Made by a program: the position numbers and the translations under genes. Of a DNA stretch of 64,000 nucleotides, positions 24,421-36,559 are shown piece after piece (position 1 is the stretch's first letter; every line of letters begins with the position of its first letter). Source of the stretch: Torreya grandis (lineage: Eukaryota > Streptophyta > Pinopsida > Cupressales > Taxaceae); the NCBI GenBank assembly GCA_037957365.1, contig JARHVA010008415.1:411001-475000 (forward strand). The letters run 5' to 3'. The notes beneath the pieces are model-generated. The model had not been told where the DNA came from. It made no database searches and was given only the letters and a program-made list of their open reading frames with translations.

Positions 24421-24437
24421 TGGTGTTAGAGCCTCAG
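24421..24437 (+). other. Copia primer binding site
   Basis: 'tggtgttagagcctcag' is close to TGGTATCAGAGC, the initiator-Met tRNA site typical of plant Copia elements. Confidence 0.7.
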
Positions 24438-24499
24438 TATTTTGGACCTATTAGAGCATGGTTAGTAGTGGTAACAACTTATAGCAACAACCACCATTT

Positions 24500-25340
24500 T
24501 TGATGGGAAACACTATGATGTTTAGTATATCAAAATGAAGATATTATTCTGCTCTCATGAGCTATGGGAACTTATTGGAGGAGGTTATACAGAGATAGCT
24601 AATTGGGCTACATTTAATGTTCTCACACAAACACAAATGAACATAATAAAGGAAAATAAGGATAAGGATGAAAAGGCATTGAGATAAATTTAAATGACAT
24701 AGAGTGATTCAATCCTCCCAAGGATAGAAATAACTACTAACTCTAAGAAAGAACGAGATATATTTTAGAATTCATATCAAGAAAGTGACAAGGTGAAAGT
24801 ATTTAAGCTATATTTGTTGAGAAGAGATTTTAAAACCTTACAAAAGAGGGAATTTGGGTCTATTAATGTTTTTTTAACCACAACTATGAGCATAATTAAT
24901 CAGATAAAGATTAATGGAGATGATATTAAGGACCATATAATAATATATAAGGTCCTAAGGAGTATACCTATGAGGTTTGATCCTATTTTGGTTGTAATAG
25001 AAGAGTCCAAGGACTTAAAACAAATGACAATTGATGAGTTGATGGGTTCATTGAAATAGTACAACCAACTATTCTCATGAATAAACCTTCAAATCTAATG
25101 TGAATGTGAGAGCCAGGGGGAGAGAAGCCAACAATAGAGGAAGAGGTAAATTTTGGAACAATAAAGGAGGAAGGCAGAACAATTCATAATCATAAATAAA
25201 AGGAATAGGAAGGAGAAAAAATAATTATAGAGAAGGTTTTTCAAAAAGATATGACAAATCAAATGCCTAATGTCATTATTATAAATATATGGACACTATG
25301 CAAATGAATGTAGGAAAAAAATATGATACGAATAAATAAA
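24500..25340 (+). pseudogene. Copia gag, decayed
   Basis: Starts near 'FDGKHYDVWYIKMKILFCS', the typical Copia gag N-terminus ('F.G.NY..W...M'). An open stretch at 24793-25059 covers the UBN2-type gag middle: Leu/Lys-rich, with 'ILRSIPMRFDPIL'-like sequence at its end and 'MTIDELMGSL'. Near 25262-25320 a frameshifted zinc knuckle remains ('CHYYK', then 'YGHYANEC'), with one Cys lost. Several stops and at least one frameshift. It was the nucleocapsid protein of the element. Confidence 0.8.
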
Positions 25341-25439
25341 ACATAATTTTTTCTAAAGGAAAGGAAGCTAAAAATGATAAGAGTGAAAAGTACTAAAATT
25401 TGTTTGTCACTTGCAACATAGCTGAGCAAAGAAAAAATG

Positions 25440-26530
25440 AAATATGGCATTTATATAGTAGATATAGTAACATCATGAGTGGAAATAATAAAATGTTTAA
25501 TAACATAGATGAATCAATCAAGTCAAAAGTTTAAATGTGAAACAATGATAAGGTATTTGTTATGGGCAAAAAATTATCTCCATTCATACCAATCAAGGTG
25601 ACAAGAGGGAGACTCAAGATGTCTATTATGTCATGGGGTTGAAGCATAACCTCATTGATGTTGGGGAGTTATTCCAAAAGGGATTAAAGGTAAAATTTTA
25701 TAGTCAAATAACATTTTTCAAAATGACAAAGAATAGGATGTTTCTATTAAGAATGAAAAATGAGTTATCTTTAACATTTAAAATAGTTTTAGTGGATCAA
25801 TTTAATGTGTGACATCTCAAATATGGTCATTGGAGCTTTAATGGCCTAAATAATCTTTATTATAAATATATTGTAAGAGGAATAGCTCTTATTGAACAAG
25901 CAAATAAAGTTTAAGAGGGATGCATATTGGGGAAACAACATAGAAATGATTTTCCTTCAAGTAAGTAATGGAGAGAAAAGGCTAAAATTGATTGATTGAT
26001 TTAGATTTATGTAGTCCCATGAAAACCCCCTCTATACAAAAATGAATATTTCATTACATTCATAAATGATATCAGTATAAAGACATTGGTCTACTTTTTA
26101 AAGCATAAATTTTAGGCATTTGATATCTTTAAGCAATTCAAGGCCAAGGTTTAAAAATAGAGTGGTCACTAAACAAATATTCTAAGAATAAATAGAGGGG
26201 GATAATAGATTTCAAATAATTTTATGAAATTTTGTAAGGATAATGGGATCATGAAATAGTTTAGATCAAGGTATGCATGACATCAAAATGGTGTAGTAAA
26301 GAGAAAAATAAGATTATTCAAGAGATGACAAGAAACATGATAAAGACCAAAGGATTGACAAATGAATATTAGGTTGAAGCTATAAAAATAATAATCTAAT
26401 TTTTCATTAAATATCCCACAAAAAGTGTTTGTGACATGATTTATCAAGAGGCATGGAGTGGTAGAAAGCCAAGTGATAGACACTTAAGAGTTTTTCAATA
26501 TAATTAATACTCTAGTAGGATGATGAATGC
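25440..26530 (+). pseudogene. Copia protease remnant and integrase, decayed
   Basis: After a 'NIMSGNN'-like protease remnant, 'QDVYYVMGLKHNLIDVGELFQKG' marks the protease-integrase linker. Then come the GAG-pre-integrase region ('KYGHWSFNGLNNLY') and an integrase core ending near 'HQNGVV'. At the catalytic Glu of the DDE triad the codon at 26299-26301 is AAG (Lys; family has GVVERKNRT). 'NIPQKVFVT', 'AWSGRKPS' and 'HLRVF'-like sequences follow. Reverse transcriptase is absent because Gypsy integrase sequence begins at about 26545. Confidence 0.8.
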
Positions 26531-26544
26531 GCTCTCAAAAAATA

Positions 26545-27300
26545 AATGTAGAAACTGAATACCTAATGCACTAGGCTAAAGAAACACCAATAAAAGATTG
26601 TACTAAAATAACTACCACATGATTTATCTGGGAAAACATTATAACATGATTTAGATTCCTGCTAAGCTTCACCAGTGATCATGGAACCCACTTTCTAAAT
26701 GAAATGATCTGAATCTTATTGGTTGAATTCATGATCATGCACCACAAGATGACACCATACCACCCATCGGACAATGGAATAGCTGAAGCCTTCAATAAGA
26801 TCCTCGATACGACTTTGACAATTTTTTTAATATTGGTCAGATTAAATAGAATTATAGAGTATTTGTAGTACTTTGGGCCTACCAAACTACATATAAGCAC
26901 ATTAATAAAAGTACACCATTCAACCTAATATATGGAAATGAAGCAGTCATGCTAGTGGATTTCCTAGTTCTATCTCTCCAGATAGTGTGTATAGGAAACA
27001 TTGATGATGAAACCTCTTTGAAAGCTTAGCTCGATGAATTAAAAAACTATATGAGGGTTAGTTATTTTCCCACTAGAGTCAAGACATTGAAAAATGTAAA
27101 AAAAAATCATGGCATGATTTCCATATTAAGAACAAAGTCTTCTCTCTAAGCATGAAAGTCCTGATCTATGAATCTAAGTTTGTGCGTCACCCTGGGAAGC
27201 TCTGTATCCATTGAGATGGACCATTTATAGTTCAACCTATAAGAGATTTCAACTAATTTATCCTAAGACACTATAATGGGAGTCAGATTCGGCCATATTA
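26545..27300 (+). pseudogene. Ty3/Gypsy integrase fragment
   Basis: Reads 'AKETPIKDCTKITT', then 'LSFTSDHGTHFLNEM' (second Asp of the DDE triad), 'MTPYHPSDNGIAEAFNKILD' (catalytic Glu kept), and a C-terminal part ending around 'GPFIVQPI'. Several stops, few frameshifts. It is fused without visible boundary to the Copia integrase upstream, so one element was truncated by insertion or recombination of the other. The N-terminal zinc finger and the rest of pol are missing. Confidence 0.8.
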
Positions 27301-28465
27301 TGATTCTATTTAGTCCAAATTTTATAATCAATAAGGCTTAAGGCCATTAGGTTAGGATTTATTGCTTTCAATAAAAAGTGATACCCTTGAGGCATGTGAC
27401 TCTTTAAAGTAATTTAAGTTTGTGTTTATGATTTTTTGGAGGACCAAGAACCATTTTAGTGTGGGGTAAGGCATCATACATATGAATACAAGACATGAGA
27501 TGAGGGCACATAAGTTCCAAAAGTATAAGAGTCATATATGGCATGCAAGTGATTAAGGGTGCATGAGTCATTGAATGCACTTTAAAAGTATTTTGAAAGG
27601 TTCTTGCCATTTGGGTGATAGCTATCTTACAATTCATAATAAAGGTGGGATAGTTGTCATCCACTTCCAAAAATGGCATAGGAATGAATGGACCATTAAT
27701 GCGACAAGGTTAGTCATAACAACAAGCCCGTGAATAAAATGATGGGACAATTTTGTTAAAACACTAAATACTTGATGCAAGATTTAAAGAATAGATACCA
27801 TTAAAATATATGTATTTATGGCTAGATATGACAAGGAGTGGATAGAAATTAATGAGGTAAACTTCTTGAGGACCTATAAATAAATGTGTTGAACTCATTT
27901 TACACTTTACCTTGCTATAATTTTTGAGTGCTTCGCGAACTAGAGAACTAGAGTGATGAAATTGAATCCTTTGCAAAGTAGAATTGTTTATAGAGTTAAT
28001 AAATATATGATGATGGTTTCCAAGTCAAGAAGAGAAGTTTTTAATCTAGATTAGTGAGGAGTGGAGATTTTTGAAGTTACAAGTTATAGGTCTACCATTG
28101 TTGTAGTGTGAAGCTCAAAGAGCTGAAGGAAGTGCTACCACCATATATTCATTTGGGAATGTGAGATATCCATGGGTTAACATTTAAATGCCATGGAGGG
28201 TAATATAGCCAAATAAAAAATCTAAGAGACTTGAGAAGCTTCCAACAATACCAGAAGAAGAAGAGGTGAGTGGAGGAACCTAGTTTCCTATAAGAAAAGA
28301 AGTTTTGAGAGGATCAGAAGAAATATCAGAAACATAACACATAGGAGTCTTGAGAGAGAGTGTGGAAGGAGAAGTGAGTGAGAGAAAAAAGCAAATATGG
28401 TGAATAAGGGAAAGTAGATGTAGGACTCTTCATCACAAAATGTCCCAACATTTCCTCCTCCATCA
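27301..28465. other. No gene recognised; TATA-like box at 27871
   Basis: About 1.15 kb after the Gypsy integrase. A 91-residue minus-strand frame (27404-27679) has no known domain and probably opposes the true sense. 'ctataaata' near 27871-27880 could be an LTR promoter, but no matching LTR was found. Confidence 0.35.
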
Positions 28466-31400
28466 TTGTTAATAGAAGAAATGCAATACCTAGAGTCAGT
28501 TCTACACGTAGAAAATTGGGTTTCTAAGGTGTTAACCACCAAATTTTTTGACTATAAGCACTATCAATTGGGAAATGAAGTAAAATTTCAAAATGACTAC
28601 CAGTCTAGACCACCAACAAATGAAACCAACTGGTATATGACTTGTCCATCAAGAACCAACTGGACAAGGCTAACCTCTTCTAATTCTTTGAACTACCATA
28701 CTTTGGAAAGCCTAATAAGGTAGTTTAGTTCCTCCTCTCATGCATTCATGAATACTACATCCACTTCAATGGGGTGTAACATGAAGATCAATATAGAGAG
28801 GGTAAGTAAAGTCATGAGGCTTTAGTGCTCAGGGGTCAATGTGTTAGATGACTTGGTAGATATATAGGAGATCTAACAGACCTCCACCACACTGATGTAC
28901 CAAAAATAAGGGCATGTGATGCATATAAGAAACCTATAAGATCCCACTCTTAGAGTCACAACAAGGATCATTTACATAAAGGTTGAAGGGACCAACTGAT
29001 GGAAGGAAGTGGATATGGCCCACCTACACATCGCTCACCAAGTGGTTTAGGGCACATAATATAATTAGGTACTATATTTTACCCAAAAAATAATGAAGGA
29101 CATGGAGAAGGCACACAAAATACCCAATTTTAGGTTTGCATGGGGAGAAATTTTGTTATTGATGATGTTTGATGAGATTGAGGTCCCTGACTATAGTTTA
29201 GGTACATTGAAGTGGGCATACCCCCCCACTCATAAGTCTCCATTTGAGCACTTCAAGGCCTTCACCTGTCCCCAACATATTACCCCATCTTACAAAATGA
29301 AGATGATGTATTGGTTTAATGGAATAAAGGTGGATTTTGTCAATGAATGGCACATCCCTAAGGATCTACTCCCCTTGATAGCAGATCAAGTAGAATTCAT
29401 GTGAAACATCACTACTCCTTGGAATGCATTCAAATGAACCCTTTAGGAGAATTTTTAGTATGGATCAAGCTGCCATATGTATTCTCAGTGCATTACTTCA
29501 TTGATTTTTTTAAATCAAATTTATGATGCATAACCAATCAGTCTGTAGGTTGAATGGATTGATGTAGATCACCACACCCTTTACAAAATGTTTATATATC
29601 TCAAAAAATAGCCTTCATAGAGAGGGGAAAAATAGATTTAACCAATATTAAGGTTAAGAATATCTTGGTTGGGGATTAGGTCCACAAGCTATTTTATATG
29701 TTATATCCCCGCTAGTACCCTCAAGATGAAGACCCCAAGGAGAGGATCCCCCAAGCACCATAGAAATTAAGGAATTAGCTCGAGCCAAGTGCTAACACAA
29801 GTGGGTAGTAGGCCCCTCAAAAATAATAGAAGACAATAGAGGTACATCCCTCCTAACCCACTACTTCTCAACCATCTATGCCATGTCCACCTCCACATCT
29901 CCCTTCATCATCTCCACCTCATCCTTCACCTTCACCACCTCAACTGTTTCCATCTCCATCTCACATCTCATCACTATTTAATTCATCTTTACCTTATAAT
30001 TCCACTCCTTCCCACTCACCTACCCTAAATCCTTCATATCTTTATCTAAATTCCCCACCTTTTCCTCCTCCATGATTACCTTCACCTCCACCTTCTCTAA
30101 AGACTACCACCGGATCAGTACAAAAATACCCTCTAAGTTAAGGACCCCAAAGGGACCCCTTTAAATAATAAATTTATAATTTGGGATTAGACTTAGAGAA
30201 GACTTCATCCCCAGTGCAAGAGGGCCCATTTGGTGATCAAATTGATATTAATATAATGGGAGTGCATGGGATGGCCTCAAAAAACCATCAAAAGGGTGAA
30301 CTTGAGTAAGACCTAGAAAAGGGAAAGGGGCCAGCTAAGGAGGAATAGGAACATAGAGGGTTGTCCACTCTACATGAATGATACTATTTCAACATCGAAG
30401 AAGAGCACCTCTATCTTTGGAAGCATTTCCACCCTAAGGATGCAACCTCAGACATAAGGAAGTAGTTGTCCTTTCTTTTGAAAATGTATAGTGAAGAGCC
30501 CTAATTTGATATTCCTTTAGATTGCATTTTTTTTGGTCCAGATGCTCCAAGTCTACTAGACCTTATGAAGATTGATCCATAGTGGCTTTTTCCAATAATG
30601 ATAAGTGCTATATTTTTGAAACTAGCCATAGAGATAACATAACAAAACATTTTGTCAAAATTAGACATGTGCAAAGTAGAAAAGAAACATGGAAAAGTTG
30701 TAGACATGTATAATAAAGTATATATATAAAATCAAGTGCTCACTAAGGAAGTGGCCTCTTTGAAGCAAAAAATATAAGAGGTCATTGAGGCTAAGGTAAG
30801 GGTGTTGAACCTCTGTAATTTTTTTTGAATATAGAGCTGACACTTGCAAATGGTGTACCATTATATGGGGATGCCATCAAAAAATTAGAAACATTGGTTG
30901 AGCTATTGCTCAAGATAAATAAGGACCACCCTATACCTAGAGATGAGTCCAAAGAAATACTTGAATAATTCACCATAGTGGTAGGTATCTGTAAAATTAC
31001 TTTTGAGATATTTGGGGAAGTTATCCCAATTTTGGATGGTATTTTTACACATCAAGTGTGTTTGAATAAAATAATCAAAGCCCAACTCCATGATGAGGAG
31101 GTCCTAAGGTAGCAAGTGAATGATGCTACATATTAATAAAAGACCATGCCAAACATGCAAAGACATTTACATATGTAAAAATAATGGAAGAAGTAATAAA
31201 TAATCATCATCAATAAATAAATGCTAGTTTTGCAATTCTCTAAGGGTAGGTTGACAAGGAAGTATCTAATTTAAAAGACATCCAGAAGGAAGCCACCATA
31301 GCCCTAGATGAACAAATGAATAAGATTGAGACTCTAACATAGCTCAAATATTTGAAAGCAACAAAGGAATCCATTTAAGGAATAATTGCTAAAGTTATTG

Positions 31401-31480
31401 ATGCTTTATCCCATTAGGATTGGCTAAAGAAAGAACTCAAGCATAAGGGGCTTGAGTTCCTAGAAGATGCTAGTATGAAT
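28466..31480 (+). pseudogene. Long decayed frame of unknown function (coiled-coil C-terminus)
   Basis: About 3 kb of + strand sequence reads as coding with stops and a few frameshifts. Parts in order: an open N-terminal block (28466-28723); a well-kept block around 29093-29404 with 'FRFAWGEILLLMMFDEIEV' and several Trp, Tyr and Phe; a Pro/Ser-rich linker at 29878-30075; then from about 30360 to 31480 a Lys/Glu/Leu-rich region likely to form coiled coils ('KKLETLVELLLKINKDH', 'VSNLKDIQKEATIALDEQ'). I recognise no domain. It follows a Gypsy integrase fragment on the same strand and ends just before an LTR-like start. That is where Tat/Athila-type Gypsy elements keep an extra frame, but membership of one element is unproven. 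Confidence 0.45.
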
Positions 31481-31892
31481 TAGTCCAAGATGGACTAAGA
31501 TCTTAGTATGGGGTGATGTTGGACCCACAATTTTGACCAAGTATTTTTTCTACTTTTGGCATGTAGTGTGGAGGGACCATTGTCCATTTTATCTACAAGT
31601 AGTAGTATGGTAAGGGAGAACCATGGTGTGGGAGGACCATGGCATGGGACTAGCAAGCATGAGAGTTGAAGGGTATGGAAGGACAATGGTGTAGGAGACC
31701 CAATGTGGGAGGACCCAGTTGAGACATGAGGGACCCATGACTAGAGGATTCAAAATAGAAGTGGAAAACTAGGGGAGTGTATGGGAAGTGGAACATAAGG
31801 GATGCAAGAGTAGTTATAAGAGTAAATCAAGTAGGACCCTTTGACCCCACTAATCAAAGGTTTTGTACCATCCTATGAGGAATGGAATACTT

Positions 31893-32034
<142 letters not shown>

Positions 32035-32175
32035 CATAGAGTGAGGATTTAAGGGTGAAAAGTTCCATGTCTATAGGAAAAACTAGTTGTAAGAGCCATG
32101 ACTCAGTCTCTTGAGAGCCTATGTACTATTTGTTATTGGTATCTAGGAGTATGACACTTGGTTAAGGGAAAAAAG

Positions 32176-32183
32176 TATAAAAA
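32176..32183 (+). promoter_or_regulatory. TATA-like box in possible LTR
   Basis: 'tataaaaa' followed by 'cccctattg', a typical plant LTR core-promoter context. Confidence 0.35.
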
Positions 32184-32639
32184 CCCCTATTGTAATAATT
32201 CAAAAGTGTTGAGAGATCACTGTTGGGGACATATAAATAGTCTTGTATTCAATAAGCATTCTAATGAGAATTCACTATTTATCATATTATATTCCAAACA
32301 ATTAAATATTCTAAGTGTTGTATGTTGAAATGTGTTTTATTTTCAAGTCATGAGTTCCTCTCCTTTATAACTAGTTAGTAATGGTAATATTGGTTATCAT
32401 GGTAATTAAATCTAGAATATTAAGAATAATTGTAGTATATTTTGGTGTTGACACAAGAGATGAGCAAACACACATTGTGCTTCAAAGCCTTTGGGAACTG
32501 ATCTTTTGCCATTCACTTTGGGTGAGCATGTAAGACTTATCCCTTACATGATAGGGCCAATGCAATAGCTTGTTGGGAAAATGCTTTAGTGCTGATGTAG
32601 AGATAAATAAAGCCCAACAAATTATGATTACATACCACA

Positions 32640-34660
32640 AAATTTTTCAATTGATGGAATTTAAAATAAATAAATCACAGAGTAAATAAAATAAGTAGCT
32701 AGAGGTGCTATAGGAGAGTGCTAGGAATGAATAGTTTCATGAGAAAAACTAGAAGCTATCAAATTGCTTAACCTTGAGGCTACTTACATGGTGGTGTAAA
32801 AGTTAGGGGCACACTAAAAGGAGGAGAAGTAAAGTGTAGTTGAGGGCTAACTAGTCACTAAACCTTGAGGTAACTAGTAGAGGAACAATGAAAGATCAGT
32901 GGCATTGAGTGAAATAAAGGGTAGTAGAGCATTAAACCTTGAGGTAGATAGCAAGAGAAGGTACCAAGGAAGAAGAAAGGTATAGGGAGCTGAGTTTAAC
33001 ATGAGATAGTTGATCTCTAAACTTTGAGGTAGATATCAAAGTGAAGTCAAAAAACATGTTAAGGAGAGAGGTGATGTAAAGTGTATTTGAAGGCTAGAAG
33101 AGCATTGAACATTAAGGAAATCAATAGGAAATATAAATGGTTAAACTCATTGAGGTGAGTAAAGCATGGATAATAAGAGTGCATGAGAGAAACTAAAGAC
33201 CATAATAATTATCAAACATTGAGGCAACTGGTAAAAGTATCTAGACTTGAAGTAGAGAGATTCAAAAAGAAGAAAAAAAAGTTCAAAAAAACACTAGTCA
33301 TGGAGGAAGAGAGTTGCGTAAATTTTTTCACAATACTAACAACTGAGCAGAGGAAGGATACCTATCAAGAGGCATGGAGGTGAATAAAAGAAACAAATCT
33401 TGAGGATAGGATTGCATATAATATAAGAATAAGTTAGAATAATAATAAAGGGTGTCAACCTCTATTGAACCTAAATGGAGAAGTATGGAATCTTGCCAAG
33501 AGGTAGAAGGGAAAAGTGAAGAGTCAAAAAGGAAGGGACAACATCGAAAGAGACTAGCTTGAGTGTGTTGAATATCTACACAAGGAAGATAATGCATGAT
33601 AAGGGAGATGAAGTATCACTAGGAGAGGACCAACTTATAATGCAAAAGAATGATATGTACACAAAGAATAACACATGTAGGGATAAAATAAGAATAAAGG
33701 AGAATAAATGGAATATGTGTCTAGGAGACTAAGGGTATAAATGCATGAGAGATAATGCAAAATGAAGAGAGACAAACAATATAAGTGATACACATAGGGA
33801 AATAATAAGGTTATGTTTTTGAGGAGACTAATGTGGGTATGTGTAGAGAAAAGTACAAGGTACAAAAACACTAGAATACTGAAAGATGATACAATTTTCT
33901 CATAACAATGAGAATAGTGCATTTATATTTTCACATGACACATGAGCTAAAGAGAGAAATTATAAGTTAGCCCAAATATGATAAAAAGTGGTTAAAGAGT
34001 TATTATCCCAAGCATGGAGTAGCATTAGAAGAGACCAAAGGAGGAATGAGAAACACTAGAAGAAGAGGAAGAGAACAAGGAATATGAAGATGTAGGAGAG
34101 CTATAGAAGGCACATGATATGAAGGAGAACAATGTATGTAGAGGATAGAGGAGGAAGACAAGGAGACAATAGAGGCCCACTCATAACATGTGTAAGGGAC
34201 TAAGGCTGAGAAGGAGATGAACTATGTGACTGAAGACTAAAGGTATATATATGTGAGGGAGAGCATGAGTTGAGTAAAGAAGCATGATAAAGAAGCATAT
34301 CCAAGGAAGTGAGCATTAGGGGTGAGTGGATAAAGGTGCACTAGAAGAGTCAATCAGAGCCTTGGTAGAAGAAGTTGAAGTAGGTGTCTACAGACCCACA
34401 AATGCTAGGAAGAATAGGTGAAAGGGAGTGTATGAAAGAATTTTTCAAACACACACCAAAATGTAAGAAAAGAAAGAAGTGGGATAAGAGAAGTGTGTAG
34501 GAGTGAGTGTAAGGTAAAAATAAGGAAAAGAAACCTAGAAAAAGTAGAAGAATAAGGAGGATGTAGACCCACAAGAGAGAAGGAAAATAAGATAGGAGAA
34601 GAGAGTGAAGAAGAGAGGATCTATAAGAGGGAAGAGCAAGCTTGCTTAGGCAAACATAGG
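32640..34660 (+). repeat. Purine-rich region with degenerate tandem repeats
   Basis: About 2 kb in which the + strand is dominated by A and G. In the first part, 'aaaccttgaggtaact'-like motifs recur near 32768, 32861, 32935, 33017, 33109, 33214 and 33398, at steps of about 75-105 bp with one longer gap. Further on the pattern dissolves into AGGA/AAGAG-rich sequence. Minus-strand Leu/Ser/Phe/Tyr-rich frames here follow from the base bias and are not genes. Confidence 0.6.
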
Positions 34661-35691
34661 TGAAGGAGAGCATTTTGGTCGTGACAACCGACTAGAAGAG
34701 TGATCCTATCACTCAATCCTAGATATAAGTAGGGGCTTACATTTTAATTACCTAGGGTGTCTAATGTAAAAACATCTTAAGTGAATCATAATCCTAAAAA
34801 GTTTTAAAACACACGGGTGAAAGAAAAGTTGGGCATTGGGAAATGACATAGAGGCTTACTAATAAAGCATGCTGGAAAACTATTAATAAATGCACATGGA
34901 GACAAGTTGGAAAGCACACATAAATTAAACTAGCTATCTGATTTCCAAAGAGCCAATAAATTAATTAGAACTTAAAAGGAACACTCAAAACATAGATCAC
35001 ATAATGGGGCTCATAAGCTTTTACAGCTCACCAAACTAAGTAGGGAAACTTTCCACATGGACTTATCCATTTGAATTGGTAGCATGTTGATCATGATTGT
35101 ATGGAGAACAAGGACTAACAAGATCTAATCTACACCAATTTAAATAATCTATTATTAGATCCACAAGGATTAAGGTTTATAAAAGGAAATTCTATGTATA
35201 ATAGAGGCTAGCTGATGATAGTTTTTGGTCTTTGACCAGATGTGTCATTGACTAGGCCATGATGACTATAAATTGAGTGACTCAGATCCCATTTGAGGCT
35301 ACTGAAGGAAATTAATAGTTTTTACTGGTTGTTGAGTGTTGTTATTGAAGGATAAGAACAAGATAGGGGTGAGACTCTACCAAAATCTAGATTTGAATGG
35401 GAAATTGGGAGTGAAGAGTTGAAGGCTCTTAGTAGGGAGATAAAAATCCCTTGTGTAAAGTTGTAAAGCTAATAATATCATGTAAGTGTTATCCAAATAG
35501 TGAAATACTCTTCAATGATCTATTATGTATAGTTGATGGTTGTGTGATGAGGTGTCTCTTCACTGGAAACCCCCACCATGACACTACATACTTTATGAAT
35601 TTTTTTAATATGAATAAATTTTGAAAAAATAGTCTTGAATATTGTCTAAGAATATAAAATTTTAAATAAATGTGCTATTAAAATAATAAAA
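34661..35691. other. No gene recognised
   Basis: Moderately AT-rich sequence without repeats or frames I can support. Confidence 0.4.
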
Positions 35692-36081
35692 TTAATAAAA
35701 ATATGCTTCTTCTAAAATAATAGGAAAAAGGAAAAAAATGAAAACAACATTCTTGATCTTTAATTTTGTCATATGTAATAGTAGAATCAATGGGGAAAGC
35801 CCTTCACTTGAAAGGGAGAGGATTTTAGTGGAATTGATAAAAGGAACAAAGTCATTTAAAGTAAAATAAGAAAAATAACAATAGTGAGGGGATATCACTA
35901 GTGTAGAAGCACACATTGTCATGAAACAAAAACATTGAAAATAGAAAGGAATTTCTAAAGATTTGAGATTATAACCCTTGATAAAAACTATCAAATAAGT
36001 ATTTGAGATGAAACTAACATAACCAGTTGATGCTAAAATATTAGAATGTTTAAAAAATGGAATAAAGGATTGGATTTTCAA
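35692..36081 (-). CDS. Unrecognised 129-codon hydrophobic open frame
   Basis: The second-longest open frame of the window. Its product would be rich in Phe, Leu, Ile, Tyr and Ser with several hydrophobic stretches. The + strand is A-rich here, which by itself makes minus-strand frames hydrophobic and open. No domain, promoter or neighbour supports a gene; chance is the more likely explanation. Confidence 0.12.
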   Translation of the reverse strand: MKIQSFIPFFKHSNILASTGYVSFISNTYLIVFIKGYNLKSLEIPFYFQCFCFMTMCASTLVISPHYCYFSYFTLNDFVPFINSTKILSLSSEGLSPLILLLHMTKLKIKNVVFIFFLFPIILEEAYFY

Positions 36082-36261
36082 GAAAATAAACTAAAATAAC
36101 ATTGTAAGTAGAAGGAAGATAACTAGTTGGAAACAAGAATCACAAAAAAATAAAGGATTTTCAAGAAGTAGAAGAAAAATTGATCTATAAGAATTGATCT
36201 TTCACTCTTAAATTTGAATTTCATTTTTAAAAAGTATAAATATTAAAAATATGGATATGAG

Positions 36262-36497
36262 AACCTTGAATCCACTTGCTTCCTCATGTTGGCTTTCTTT
36301 TTTACTATTAATATTATGCAAATTATTTACGATTCCTCGATAGTGTGTAAGAGAACCTTGAATCTGACAACTTCCTAACTATGGATTTCTTCCTTCTTGT
36401 TAATGTCATTCAAGATAACTTTAAATCCATTAGATTCCTCACTTTAGCTTCCTTTCTTGTTGTTAATGTCATGTAAATCTTTTACAACAACTCGATG
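36262..36497. repeat. Short tandem repeat, three ~70-100-bp copies
   Basis: 'gaaccttgaatc...cttcctca...ggcttctttcttgttaatgtcatgcaa' recurs near 36262, 36352 and 36415 with considerable change. Confidence 0.5.
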
Positions 36498-36559
36498 CAA
36501 GAATATGTTTGATGCTGTTAAAATAAAACTTGCCAAAAAAACTAGAAAAACTCAAAATA

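Noticed and set aside
34350..34673. 107-codon Leu/Ser/Phe-rich minus-strand frame, and a similar one at 33635-33922
   Set aside because: They follow from the purine bias of the + strand, which removes stops from the minus strand; no domain or conservation.
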